Origin: Apostichopus japonicus
Taxonomy: Eukaryota; Echinodermata; Holothuroidea; Aspidochirotida; Stichopodidae
Length of the DNA stretch: 64,000 bases
Assembly (NCBI RefSeq): GCF_037975245.1
Contig: NC_092573.1
Coordinates: 5,831,501 to 5,895,500 of the forward strand
Reading direction: 5' to 3'
In this document: positions 19,301 to 33,600 of the stretch, in pieces
Numbering within the stretch: the stretch's first letter is position 1
How the letters are laid out: every line of letters begins with the position of its first letter
Notes under the pieces: generated by a model
Seen by the model: only the letters and a program-made list of their open reading frames with translations
Told to the model about the DNA's origin: nothing
Databases searched by the model: none
Made by a program: the position numbers and the translations under genes

Positions 19301-22300
19301 CGCAACTTACTTGCTTTAGCCGGTAAGCGTTAGTTGTTACAGATGCGACCTTTGTAGAAGTAGATTCCGAAGCGCTGAATATGTATGAGCCAGTACCTGG
19401 TACAAAAATAAAACGAGTTTCGAGAGAAAGTGAAGACATCCAAACCCGTTCTGTTGAGTGGCGAGGTTCGATCAAGCCATACTCGAGCAATGACACACGA
19501 TTCTCATGGCATTATCAGTTCACAAATTGGTCAGTAATCGTTAATCCTGAGTAAAACCTGATGTGTGTTATAATTTCTTAACATGTGACACATTTATGAA
19601 CAGTTGCTACTGAGAAGGATTATCATGTCATATCTCTATACTTATATGTCGAAAGAGAAAATATGAGACTACCCTCCCCTACAAAGCACAAAGAAACAAC
19701 CAAGTAGGCCTATAAATTCTTACCGCCATTTATTGGACCATCACCGCTGTATACTTCAAACCAGGCCCACCGAGAGTTTCTACCAGTGTTTACGGAATCA
19801 TAGTAACACTGGTCAAAGCCAAATTCGAAGTCGCAAGAAATTTCGTCGTCAAAGCCACCGCATGGCTCACGTACAGTCAAGATGTCATCAATAGCTATAT
19901 CGCCATAGAAAGACTGACCCAATTTCCCCTCGAAACTTATCTAATAAGAATAGGAAAGTAAACAATTCCTCTATAATTACTTGGCACCGTCTCTCTCGCA
20001 TCCCACCCCCACCCCTCAACACGATAAACAGAGAACAGGAACACATTGAACGTCTAAGGTTCTTATATGAAAGTTTCAACCAATCAAAAAGCGTTATGGG
20101 TTGACATGTGACAATGTTCACCAATAAAATAGGTAGAACCTGACAAGTGTCAATTTAATTGGTCGTAATTACGCCGATTAAATATAACATGCACAACACC
20201 AATGTACCGGTGACATTGATAACAAGTATTGAGGACGGGCAGCAAGCAATCATTCTGGAGGATAACGATAGGCAAACCATTCTTAGTCCGTGATATTTGA
20301 ACCAGATGTGTCAATTTAGTTCACATTTTGTTCATATTTTTATTGGAATTCGAGCATGTGAGGGGGAGGGGGTGGGGAGGAGGGACCGATATGCGCCTCT
20401 CAAGTTCCCATATAGGCTAAAGAACCAAACCTTAAATAAAATAAAATTGGTTTAGTATACAGAATAGACAACTTTTCCCACATAAATAGAATAACTAATA
20501 TGTTTTATTACTCTTTTATAGAATGTTTTTAATCGTTGGAAACATTTAGCCGGATGTCATGTTGTGAGTTATACTCGTTAGGCAATAGGTTAAAACTGTC
20601 AAAAGCTACTTTAAAGATTACTATACGTGGCTGTGATGTCCGCACATATTTTCTTTGTTCTAACCTGCATGCCGCCACGGAAAGGGGGAATATCAATCAG
20701 CATTGGTACCCAGCCAGATTCCTGTTGTCCACTTAGCCGGGCTATTTCCTTAGTGTTTTCATTGTCAATCGTTGTGAGGACCCTCAGCCAGCCGGTATCT
20801 TTGCCGCTCATATGGTAATAGAACTGAAGGCACATGTGATCAAACCCAGTTAAAAGTCGAGGGGACGTTAAGACTGCATTATCACTGGGACGGTGTGGCA
20901 AAGAGGCTTCAATGAACATATAGTGTCCTATAGAGGGAGATAGAGTAGAAAACATAATGTATACATGCCGTTAGTCATGGGATGAGGTGGCGGAATTGCA
21001 CTCTCTTACTCAGTTTTCAAGGGACAGCATTTTAACTGGCTAGAAAATGATCTCGTCTGCTAAGGTGGACCATAACACTGCGTCAATTGTCAAAACAAAA
21101 TGATATGGTCACAAACATACTTGATAATATATTTGAATCTAAGTATCTGTAAGTATACAAAAACGGACCCCTTTCCTCGTGACGGTATTTCAATAAAAGA
21201 AAATAGAAACAAAAGAACATTAACTAACAAATGTTAGAGATTTACCTAACGCACCATCACATAGAAAATCCTGCGAACGGGCCTGCTATGAATGATACAT
21301 CTGTGACACATGGGAGAGGGATGGAAAAGGGATATAAGAGGGTGTGAGGGGGAGAGGAAGCTGAGGAGGTTAAAGAGGGAATGGGAGGCGACGGCAAGGG
21401 AAGGGAAGACTTGGAAAATTATGCATGCCAGAAGCGATAGGAAAGAAAATGACTTGTTTTATTATTTCCTTATCATGATGATAAATCATTCCTTAATTCA
21501 AGTATCATAACGAAATGTCAGCACAACACTCAAAACGAACTTGAAATGACCAAATTCAAATCTTGCCTTCAGCTGTTCCAAGCGTGTGGTCATTATCTGG
21601 ACCGGTTTCGTCAGTCGGTGTAGAACCAGACCCAATGGACCAGTCTATTGTATCAATAACTTCAAGCCCTCCTTGGGTGTATCCACAGAAACTATCTTGT
21701 GAATCCTCAAAGTCACAGTTAATGTTCTCAGCGCCGTCTGAACCATCCGGATCTGGCAACAACAAAAACAACAAGCAAACTGTGTTTTAAAAACAGTTGT
21801 AATGCGAAATCATTGTGTATTCGTTTCCTTGAAAGTATTATTACCGTCGATACCGAAGAAAAAAAACAATGTCAGTGTGCAACAACTGTTTACCTCTCCC
21901 ACTTAAAATAGCAAACCAAAATGAGAAACAAACATAAACAACGACAACCTTAAACAATTATGTTACTTTACAATGTGTGTTTTATTCTCCTACAGTTATT
22001 ATAACATAACTGCAATTGAGGAAGTGAGCAACGAGTATATCAGAGCAACATTACTTCCATCCTTGTCAAGCTATGAAGTTCCTGTCGTCACGACAACGAA
22101 TAGCCAATAGAATAAACGATATCAATGATAATTAATATATTTCATTTGTCGGGATTTACGGGTATCAGTGTAGACCGATGCTGAAGTTGGGAGACCCCAC
22201 TTTTTGTCCCAATGACTTTACAAAAAACCATTTTTGATAACCCTGGCATGTTTTTGAGATGTATTTTATGTAGCCACCGCCCATCCTGATATTCGTGAGA

Positions 22301-25300
22301 ACACTTAGCAATATACCTAACTATATAATACCACAAATAATAATAAAAATATATAAACATTTATAAAAAGTAAGTTTGGGTTATCCCAATGGGGCCTTTC
22401 AGACTGAAGTGCTAGACTTACCAACTGGGCAGGCTTGATTCTGAAGTGTAATGTCATCAATAGCGATATCGCAGTAGTATTCGTAGAACGCGTAACTAGC
22501 TTCAAATACGACCTGTGTCAGAACAATAAAAATAAACACAGTGAATGGATATTTGCTATCGGAGATGTAGTGGACGATTTGGTGATGAAGATAAAACTTG
22601 TTTCTTATAGATATGTATACATGACGTAACAATTTGACTATTCAGCGTAATGGCATGTTTAAAACCATCGTTCAGTAGTTAAGTATTTTTCCGTTTTAGA
22701 CGTGATACCAAAATGTATTTCACCTGAATGGGTTCTGCTGAGGGCGGCAACTCTAACCAACCTTCCATCCATTCGTCCGCCGGAGTTACACCGAAAATGG
22801 ACCAATCGGGATCAAAGTTTAACCTATGACCCCATTGTGTTATATAAACGTTCAAAAAATCCTGAGTGCGTTCATTCGTGCTGTATTTGTAGTAGAAAAA
22901 TCGGAGACAACGGGCCATGGATGATCCCTGAAGCAGTGGTGAAATGATTCTGGTTCGATCATCAAACCGTAGGTATTGATTACTGCAATCCATAAGTGCA
23001 TAGTATCCTATAGCAACGAGAAGTAAAAAAAGATACGGTTTATTCTATTTTTGTCTGGCTGATAAAAATGGTGGCGCTAGACCACCAGAAATAAGGGAGG
23101 CAAATTGATAAGCAAGTATTTTTTTTTTTTTTTTTTTTGAAGTAAGATTTTCCTGATAAGTAATTCTACTTGGCCTTATTATATTTCTCTTATTGTGCAG
23201 TGATTTTCCTTGAATCGGGGTGTGAATTTAGTTTTTGATTTTCCAAGCCCGCCCTCTCCCGATGCACTTTCTCGAATTTTCGAAGTGCTGATACATTTCC
23301 TGATAAATCATTTATATCTCTTTTACGGAACATATTCGGCTAAAAGGTGCATCCTGGGATTTCGCAGTGTCCTACCGCCGCTCCTTATTTCAGTACCATA
23401 TCCTGGGCCCAGGGTCAATTAGGGGGCCCAAACAAGTGGGGATAAATGTAGGGACGAATGAAGTGGCCAGGGAACGTAACTGCACCAACGGCCGACCTGG
23501 CTTACGGAACCACTGTCGGGCTGCACCCGAGTCTTCGGGGACGAACTTTTACAAAGTTATTGTGATCATATTACCGTCGGCTGTTCCAAACGTATGATCG
23601 AAATTTGGTCCGGATCCACTGGCTTTTGTTGGTCCTTGGTGACGTGTCCAGTCAAATAAATCATCAGTAGCTTGTGCGTAGTCACAGAAGTCATTCTCAA
23701 AATCACAACTAATATCGTTCACCGTTACAGGCCGAGTGGTTGGTGGAGGGGCATCGGTAACAACTAAACAATGAAATTCATTTTTGGGGTTGATTAAATT
23801 AATACACATATTGAAGATAACTGTAAAATGTAATATTAAAAAGAAATAAACTGTTCCTGTGTTTTCCCCTGCTAAATCCAACATAAACGACGTGCATATC
23901 AAAATCAAATATATCAATGAACCAAATCTGTTATTGACCGGCAATGGGAAAAACCTTATCCATTCCATTGAACTTTTTGAGGTAGCCATGTAAGATTTGT
24001 TTATTACTCACAATCAGGACACGCAGAAGAAGCATATAAAGTCACTTCATCAATGGCGATGTCATCTCTCTCCTTGACACCATTTCGACCCTCGAAAACA
24101 ATCTAAAATGATAATAATAATTATAACAATGATACTAATAATACTAATAATTAACATGATGCATTTTAAAACAGGTATAGAAAATTAGTATATTATTCAT
24201 TTGTATTTATTCCAAAAATAATTCATTCTGTAATCGTGGATGGTCGCGTATTCTCGAAATCAAACCTTTGTACCACCCGGAAGGTGAATGTTAGGCAAAG
24301 AAGAGGAAAGATTCGAAAACTTAAATGACATTGACAGAGGCAAAGCTTACCTGATTGCCCACAACTATGCACTTTCATTTCCTGCACACATGTATTTCAC
24401 AAGGGGGTGGGGGGGGGAGTGAGGGGGATATCGAGACTGGAAGACAGCTGCGTCTTTAGATTAACCTATTTATTTTGAAACTCAGGGAACCCTGAAGTCG
24501 AATTAGTTGATCCTTATTCCCACTTTTAAAAGATATGTACACTATAATATATACACTCATATACAATACATTACTGTGTGTATTTCCCCCTCCCTTGCAA
24601 CCTTCCGCGCACATAGGAATACAAGTATGAATATACAGCTATACAACCGAAACGAGAGGAGTCCTGCAGTGGGAGGTGGGAAGGTGGGGTTAGAGTTCGT
24701 GCTAGGGTCGCAATTAATTTAAAGCATCATTATGCATTAGATCTTGGCGGTCTATAAAGCATTTGGTTTTATACTCCTTTGAATTATATAATGGATTTTG
24801 TAGTTCGCTTGTTTTCTGCGAATGGGCAAAACATTTTGGCCAAAAGTTGCATCGTTACGGTTGTGGCGTTATTGACTACACAAAGATACCAAAAAGAAGT
24901 ACAACAGAGTTAGGGATCGGCATGTTCGTATACAAAACGGTATGCATGAGGCAAGAATAAAACAAACGAAAACTCCAAAAACTTTACAAAAGTGGGAATA
25001 GAACGGAAGTCGGTATTTTGATAATATTGTTAAGTCGCAGTAGACAACTGTTACACACTTGCAGGGGATGTTTTAGAGTAGATCTTATCCTGTTCATTAG
25101 CTGTTATAATTAAGAGTCTACCAGAGGAGAGGAAGAGGAAGCAACGATTAAAGACCAGTTTCAGTGTTGAAAGAGGACGATGCGCAGCGCATGCGTATAC
25201 GAACAACAAAGTCAGTGCATGGAGTCTATACTTTGGTTGAGTGTCATTCTGCCCTGTTTATGCATGTCTTACAGTATAGTATACCGCGGTATATCTCGAT

Positions 25301-28173
25301 TTATCTGCAAGACTGCAGCAGAGTAGAAGATCAAAAGGAACCATAAAAGGACGATTAATAAGAAAGAGCAACACATCTCGAGGCTGTCCGAGATTGTCAA
25401 CAAAGAGACCCAGATAACAGCCATCGACTTTATTACAGCCGTCTCTGTACAAACGATTCTTCATGTAGTCAAAACATTAGTTTTGACCTTTGAAATTTCA
25501 CTGCCCTGAGCAATCTAAAGGACCGGTTGTATTTCTAAACTCGTTGCACTTTTTGATACCTGACCTTTTAAGCACAGGAGGACCCTTTCAAACATGGTTG
25601 TGGGACTATATATACGCATTCTAGTTAGCTCTTTTCAAATGGGATTTAAACTTATATGAAACAAGGAAAATGTTGAGAACTGGATGGAATCCTTAATTAT
25701 ATATATCATTCAACACGATTCTTCTTTAGGTGAAAAAGAAAGTCTAAGATTTTGTCGTCTGCCATTTATAGTAATTATGAGATGTAGAGATACGCTGTGT
25801 ATTTGGCAAACTACTGACCAACCACGCACACATACATACACATACACCCACACACAGACACAGTTTGTTCTCTTCTGTTGGATTATGACGTAATTCGTTC
25901 TACCTAAAGCGATCCTGTAATAAACCGTTTGTCTATGCTGTTGTGTCGGTCCCGGGACAACCTAACAACCTTATAGGAAAACTTCATTGACAAACACTAT
26001 AACGCAATAGGTCCGTCTAAACGGTTAAAAAGAAAGTGTTCTTCAAGAAACCTTGATAGATGTTACATAACACACACCATACCATTCAAATTAAGGTATG
26101 CATAAATTAACATATATCAAACAATATCGTGAACAGATTATTTGGTGGCGCTAAGTAATTATCCAACATATGTTTAATAGAGTATGACCACTAAGGCAGA
26201 TATGTGAGAACGATATAGAAAGACAACAATGCATAGGACTCATATTTCATGCCTTCAATAACCACATATATATAAATATATATCTCAAATATGTCTCAAT
26301 GTGACTATAGTTGAGCAGTGTCTTCATGAATTCAAAAATTTCAAAATTATTTCATGTATTCACCTCATTTATCTTGAAGCGCATGCTCTGTGCGTTGCAT
26401 ATATTAATCTGTACTTTGCTGCTATCTCCACCTTATAAACTGCATGGCCTATAACTTGTGATTGATATACAGAGGTATGGAAAACAAATACATATAAATA
26501 CAAACAAAGGCGTCCCTACCCTGCTTTCAGTTGTCTTGCGTGCAAAGGTAATTGTTGCGCGATGCCAGTAGTTACCCTTGTCTCCACTTGCACTCCATGT
26601 TGGGGTTTGGGGAAGTGTCCTATAGTTTTCATTGACCACATAGACGTTAAGTGCCTCCACATCGTTACCGTACATATGATACCAGAATTCAAGACAAGAA
26701 GTCCCCGTCGTAGCCTGAAATTTTGGACTTATAAGTCTTGCGAGGCCTGTTCCAGGACTACTAGGATCGCCGGCAAATACCAGATAAAATCCTAAATTCA
26801 GAAAGGAAGGATAAAACAAAAGAGACGTAATGTATAATTTTTAATATGAATAAAAAGATATGATATACCTCTACGGTCTGACACATGCATATCAGCAATC
26901 CTGCGTGAGATTTGAGAGAGAAGGTGCAGAGGGGGGGGGGGTGGGAGAAGAGGACCCATTTCAAAATAGTTAATCGAGGGCATCCAGTAAAAAGTGTTGT
27001 AATTGTCAGGTCTGACGAAAGAGGTGTCAGGGAACATGTTTCAATATACACTACGTCAGTAACACTCCATTTGATTATACTGGCACCGACGTTACACGGT
27101 TATACTTACCTAATTCATCACCACGGGTTTTGTCGTGCTCCGGTCCACTGAAATGGTCTCTAGTGGCTCCATTTTGCCAGGTCCAATCCGCCGTATCAGT
27201 TTGATCTTGTTTGTAGTAACATATGTCTACAGACTCGAAATCGCAAGACACCCCAGATGTATTGGTATACACGTCTGCCAATAAAGAAATAACGATGTAT
27301 TCAATTTCAAAGAGAAAATAAAAATTAAAAAAAAAAATGTTCTTGTTATCCTAAAGGATAACCTGATCAAATTATACAACAGTTCGTCTTTTCCATTGAG
27401 GTCAAGGGTCAGGTCGGGTCTGGAGACGGTTATGTCACTGAGGAACCTCCTGAAAGTATCCAGGATTTAAGTATGTTATGAAAATGAAAATAAACATCTT
27501 TCTTCATGAAGATTTTGTCCGGGGTCTTTTTTTTATGACCACAGGCCTCAGTTTATTAGCCTCGTGACTACCACACCATTTTCGTCAGACCTGCATATTC
27601 TAGCACGAATGCCAGGATGACAAGTGCTTTCCTGTTTGTTCTGTTTGTTCTGTTTTACCTCCATGGTTCTACACAAAACGTGCTTACAGCGAGATATGAT
27701 GTTGTACCAAATATTTAATTGATTTCAATTTGATAACAAAAATAAATCAACAAAGACATCTGAAATAAAGTGAAAGAAACAATTCACTGTTATACTAGTA
27801 ATATTTAATCTTATGGATAATGCAACGAAACGTTGAAAGTGAGAACCTTTACTTATTCGGCCACAAGGTTTGTTTAAACACATTTCATTTCTTTTTAGTT
27901 TGGTCCAAATATTTAATAATAAATTGGAAACCTAGAAAAAAGTAGTACTACAAATTTTGCTTCTTTCAACTCACATTCTCCGGGACATATGGCTCCCGTT
28001 ATCATGACGTCGTCAAAAGCAATATCACCTCTATAGTCTCCGGATCCCATGCATTCAATAATGACCTTAAGGACAAAAGAAAAGGGAAAAATTATTATAA
28101 TTCAGTTTTAAATGAGAGCAGTAGAGTGGTATCGAACAATTCGTTTTGATAATGATGTTGATGATGATGATGA

Positions 28174-28215
<42 letters not shown>

Positions 28216-30133
28216 CGACGACGACGACGATGACGACGACGATGATGATGATGATGATTTAATGAATTAATGCAGATCATGATTTCATGCATCAGGCTTT
28301 CGGCACTGTAACATATCTCTGCAATAACCAATGACCTGCGGCGCCCTCACAATATCTCTGGCAATATCCACACAAAGGTATACGCGCGCAATCACCCGCA
28401 CAAGCACACCCGCACAAGCACTCACTTGAAAGTCTTTGGGTGAAGTTAGATCCATCTCTGTAGCACGCCACAGGTCTCCTCTGTTACCACTTAGTGACCA
28501 TAAAGGGCTGCCCATACTTGTATCAGTTACATTTTTCGCGTACACAGATATCGTACCAACGGACTCGCCAAAGAGATGATACCAAAGAATGACACAGTTA
28601 GAACCGTCTGGGGAACCTGCTATAATAGGGCTGACTAGTCTACCCAACAAGCCTTCTTTTAATCCAGAGGACTCCAGAAACATGTAATATCCTGTTGGTG
28701 AACAGATTGGTGTGCAACGTTACAATATCCTAACAAATTATAAACAAGTATACATTATTTAATCAATAAACAAAGAAACATGTGTCATTTCTGGTTAATT
28801 CCTTATACAATTGAAAAAAGAGGATGGTGATTCGGAGCTAATCCCCAAACTTGGTTATTTGACCTCTACGATCTGGTCACATCGTCATGCACTCACCAAG
28901 TTTGAAGGTCACGGGCATGAATGTTTACGTGGGATGTGTGCAGCACATCTTCTTAAACCTTTGAACTTCATTGACCTCATGACCTTTAATATATGTCAAC
29001 AAATACGATGTAAACATTAAAAGTCATTATTGCCTACATGAGTATGGCACTTTCAACCAATTTGTCCCTTAATCATGTACATATACACACAAGAACTATT
29101 TTTGTTTTTTGGGGAGGGGGAGGGATGAGGGGGGAGGGGGCGTTATATTTATGACGTGTACCGTCTGTCCATTCATCGTATGCCTTCATACTCTCACGTG
29201 GGCTAAATAGCGCTTCCTGGCAAACACGGTCAAATTCAAGATTGACCATTGACCTTTCACTTGGTCTCGTGACTAAAGGTGGTAAGTTGGTACCGGCCAG
29301 CCGTCGGTGGCTCTACTCCTTGTCGTATAACTGCAACCGTTCCTGATTTATTATAGGTTTGTACGGGTTTCCCCCAATTTAGATAAAATAACTCGGATCC
29401 CTTTCAATTTTTTTTTGTTTGAAAATGACTTTTGCTACCATTAGCCACTTCATTAAAAATCCAAGGCAGTATTTCACTTCCCCTAAGAGTTGCCTTAAAT
29501 TTCTCAATACTTAATTCGAGTCCTGATGTCTTTATAGTGCACAATATCCTAACCATGTTTCTGGGTGTGTTGTTAGTGTACGTATGATGTGGGCAGAAAC
29601 ACATAATAATATCACTTTAAAAGTAGACCATGAGGCACAATACCCCATCCACACAACCTCAAATATATGGGTTTGATAATAATGCTGTTGTGAGATTAGC
29701 TTTGAGATGCAACTTTGAGACTCCAAAAGAACTGTTACACACTGATCAACTGAGCTCCGTTCGGTCCCACTCAGCTTTGCAAACTCGGATCTGCTTGGTT
29801 CAACCATGGAGGTAAAAACAGATGGTTCAACTAAGCTCATCTAATCTGATAAACATTTGCCTAATCAGCTTCAACATTCAGTATATCTTTGTAAACCTCT
29901 CTCGCTCTATATCCAGCTCTCTCTCTCTCCCTATCAACAGCATGACTAACCTGTTGCGTTATCAAATGTATGATCTACGCTTGGTCCGGTAAATGAACTA
30001 GGAGTCCCTCCGGACCCACGAATCAAACGGACATCGGCTGAATTATCAAACGTGTATCCACATAGCAATGGGTCTTCAAAATTGCAGCTTATCGAGTCTA
30101 AGAGAAAATAAATTATTATTATTGTTATTATTA

Positions 30134-30165
<32 letters not shown>

Positions 30166-30522
30166 TTCTTCTTATTATTATTATTAAAATTGGGCATTGT
30201 GGTCAAGTGGTTAAGGCATGGACTTGTGATCTAAGGATTGCAGGTTCGAGTCATTGTCTGCACGGATCATTGCGTTGTGTCCTTGGGCAAGGCACTTTAT
30301 CTCCATTGCCTCTCTTCAACCAGGTGTATAAATGGGTACTTGGGAGGTAACTTGTAAATATATGGTTGTGTGCGCAGGTTTGTGGCTGCTCCCTATGGGA
30401 AGTCCCCGGGACTGTTGTGTGGGTGTGTGGATGTGAGGGGCCTTAGCCTTGAACAATACTGTACATCTTCAACTTCAACTGCAACTTTAACTTTAAATTA
30501 TTATTAATATTATTATATTTTA

Positions 30523-30561
<39 letters not shown>

Positions 30562-30593
30562 CTTTAAATTATTATTAATATTATTATATTTTA

Positions 30594-30659
<66 letters not shown>

Positions 30660-33600
30660 TTATATTTATACATATATTTATATATATATACATACATTTA
30701 TATTTATATTATGTCTGTTGTCAATTTGATCCTGTAACGGACAGACATAGTGTTTGTATGAGAAAAATATGGGGGAATTCAATCTGCCCCTAAGCAATCC
30801 TGGAACATTCCTTTCTCAAAGTTCCAGAGAGATCATTCTCTTTTTATATATTTTGATTCAAATATTCAAAGAATGATTCCACTCAAATGGTATAGGCCGC
30901 AGAATTAACACTTAGTGACTTTTCAGAAAACTTATGTCTGGGTCATAAAATAGGATTACAACTTAATCTCTCTTTTGCTCATATCGCGTAACTTTTGAGA
31001 CACAGTGTGACGTTGAGAAAGGACACGTTCAAACTGTGCTATCTTATCAGCAGTCTGAAATACAGAACGGAAATATAAACCACGTTTCTTTTCAACTGTG
31101 TAGTCATTTACCCTTCCGTTCAACCCCATTGTTAGTTCCCTGGAGCTGAGGTCACTGAAAGGTCGGTTTTGTATGTTCCAGATGGCACTCTCAGACTGGG
31201 TTTGAATGTCTTTGATATAACTTAAACAACTTCGAGCAAGTTTGGCTTTAACGGACTGTCCCGCGGAACCCCTGAGGGTCTCTTTTGCTATACCCCACGC
31301 CCCCTTCCCGCGCCTCGCAAGTGTCCACGGACCACGTAAGGGTTTGCGGACTCCTAAGTTGAGAAATATGATGAATCTAGTAACTCAAAAGAACCTTTAG
31401 TTACAACGGAAGGAAATTTTAACAAAGCTATCAAAAAATAACAATAATAATAAACCACATCATTGGTGAACTTACCGCAAGAATAAGATGTAATTTATGG
31501 TAACTTCAATACGACAAGTAAACCGTAATACTGGCTGTTACAGTATAAGAACACTGTTAGGCGTCACACGTTTACTTACATTGCAAGTAACATATGCCGG
31601 GGGTGTGGGGTGTGGGTGTAGGATTAGGAGGGGGAAGGTCACACTTACCCGGTTAATCAAGTTAAGTTAATAAAAAGCCGTTTCCCGATGGAAAATATCT
31701 TCATCCCGGGAGTGCTTTATGATTACAATATTGAATATAATACAAATGCAGGGGGTGGGGGACCGGTGTCACATAGGTGACCACACACCCCCTGCCCATC
31801 AGGCTACACTGTCTCGAATGTTTCTAATTTATATAGACAAACCCCTTACCTACTGCACACAATCCTGGAGTGAACGTGATATCATCTAGAGCAATGTCGT
31901 TTTGTGTAACAGAGCCGAGCGTCGCTTGAAATATGATCTGGATGATATGAAAGAAAACAAATATTGAAGTAAATACTTATTATTGACAAATATTCAAGTT
32001 CGTTTCATTGCTGTGAGGTCTGACAAGTGTGGGGGGAGGGGCAGGGGAAATATATTCATTTTTTGTAATGTTTGACGGAATCAGAAGAAAGGGTTCCCGA
32101 CTTGATTCTCTACGCCTACACCGATTACGGGCTAAACCAATGTACATTACACTGAGGCTATACTATATGGATATTGCAACATATATATCGTATATTGTTA
32201 CGGTATAGGCCTATAGCATTTCGTAGTATACTGTGTACATAGTATATTAAGTATAATGTAACAGTATCTAGTCAGTTTTGAATATTATATGTATAGTATA
32301 TTGTATAATTAGAATATTGTAACAGTATTAAGTAGGTATTGTGTTTTATGTATAGTATATTTTCATGGTATTTAGCATTTTTTATTATATTGTGTTTTTA
32401 GTAAATTGTCTTGTAACAGTAAATAATAAACAGTATATTGTATATAAAGTGTATTGTAACCAACTTGTGACTAATATAGGCAGGGGCGGGATTTGAGTTG
32501 TGAAAGTGGGGGGGGCAAACCTGCCAGCAAGACTATCTAAGCGGAGCGCCACCATCAGTTGGCGCGTAGCGTACAAGAAATTTTTTGGCTTTACAAACCC
32601 TCCAGACGGCCGGAAACGGCACTTCCCGAGTGCTCTAAGCTGCATGTACCCATCCTTGAAATGTGGATCTCATGTCTGCAGTTGTATCTAGATAGTTAAT
32701 TTTCGTTTAAAAATTTGAAGAGGATTGATAGTAAAACATATGGTCAAGATGGTGATGTACAACTTTTGTTATACGTCACTATCTAAGCGGAGCGCCATCA
32801 TCGGTTGGCATGGAGCGTCGAAATTTTCGATGAAAGGTACCCTTAGATCGTAAAATCCGCTTTCCCCCTAAAATTATTAGTATATTGTAAATTGGACCGA
32901 TCAAGAATATGTTCAGCACCCACTTCTTGGAGCACTTGGCAAATATTGGGAGCTGAACATACCTTTACCCCCCCCCCCCCCCACCGAAACTGCCGAGTGC
33001 TGTATACTGTAACAATGGATTTAATGTGTTACTGTGTTAGTGCCAATTTGTAATTTACATTATTCGATTTGCATGCATCATTCCCAGTGGCGGAGCTAGG
33101 GATATCGATCAGGGGGGGGGGGGCGAGAATGGTCTGTAGGGGCGCTTTTGACACTATCTAAGCGGAGTGCCACCACAGGTTGGCGCGGAGCGTACAGAAA
33201 TTTTTTGAGTAAAGATACTCCCTAGATCGCCGGAAATGACCCTTTCCGGGCCTTGCTTATTTGCAGATAAACGAAGAATAAATAGGTGTCATCGCCGAAT
33301 TACACCAACAAAATGTGACAAATGTCAATAGGTAGATGAGAACGCAATAAAAAAAGTCAATAATAGCGAATAAGTAAAAAGTAAAAGAGTGCCAGCAGTC
33401 CACTGACTGTATGGACGCTCCGCCACTGATCATTCCAGGATTTCGAGCAGTAAAGAAATTACATCGGCATTGGTTGCCATTGCATATTGTTGAATGACAC
33501 TGGGGGGGGGGGGGGGGTTCATGTCTCAGTGTATTTAATTTAATTATTGATATATCCAATATGAAAATCTGGCTTTCGTAAATCGTTTCTCTGGATTTAG

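Noticed and set aside
28095-28331. Histidine/arginine-rich frame
   Set aside because: Translation of the (GAY)n microsatellite in a MAM gene intron.
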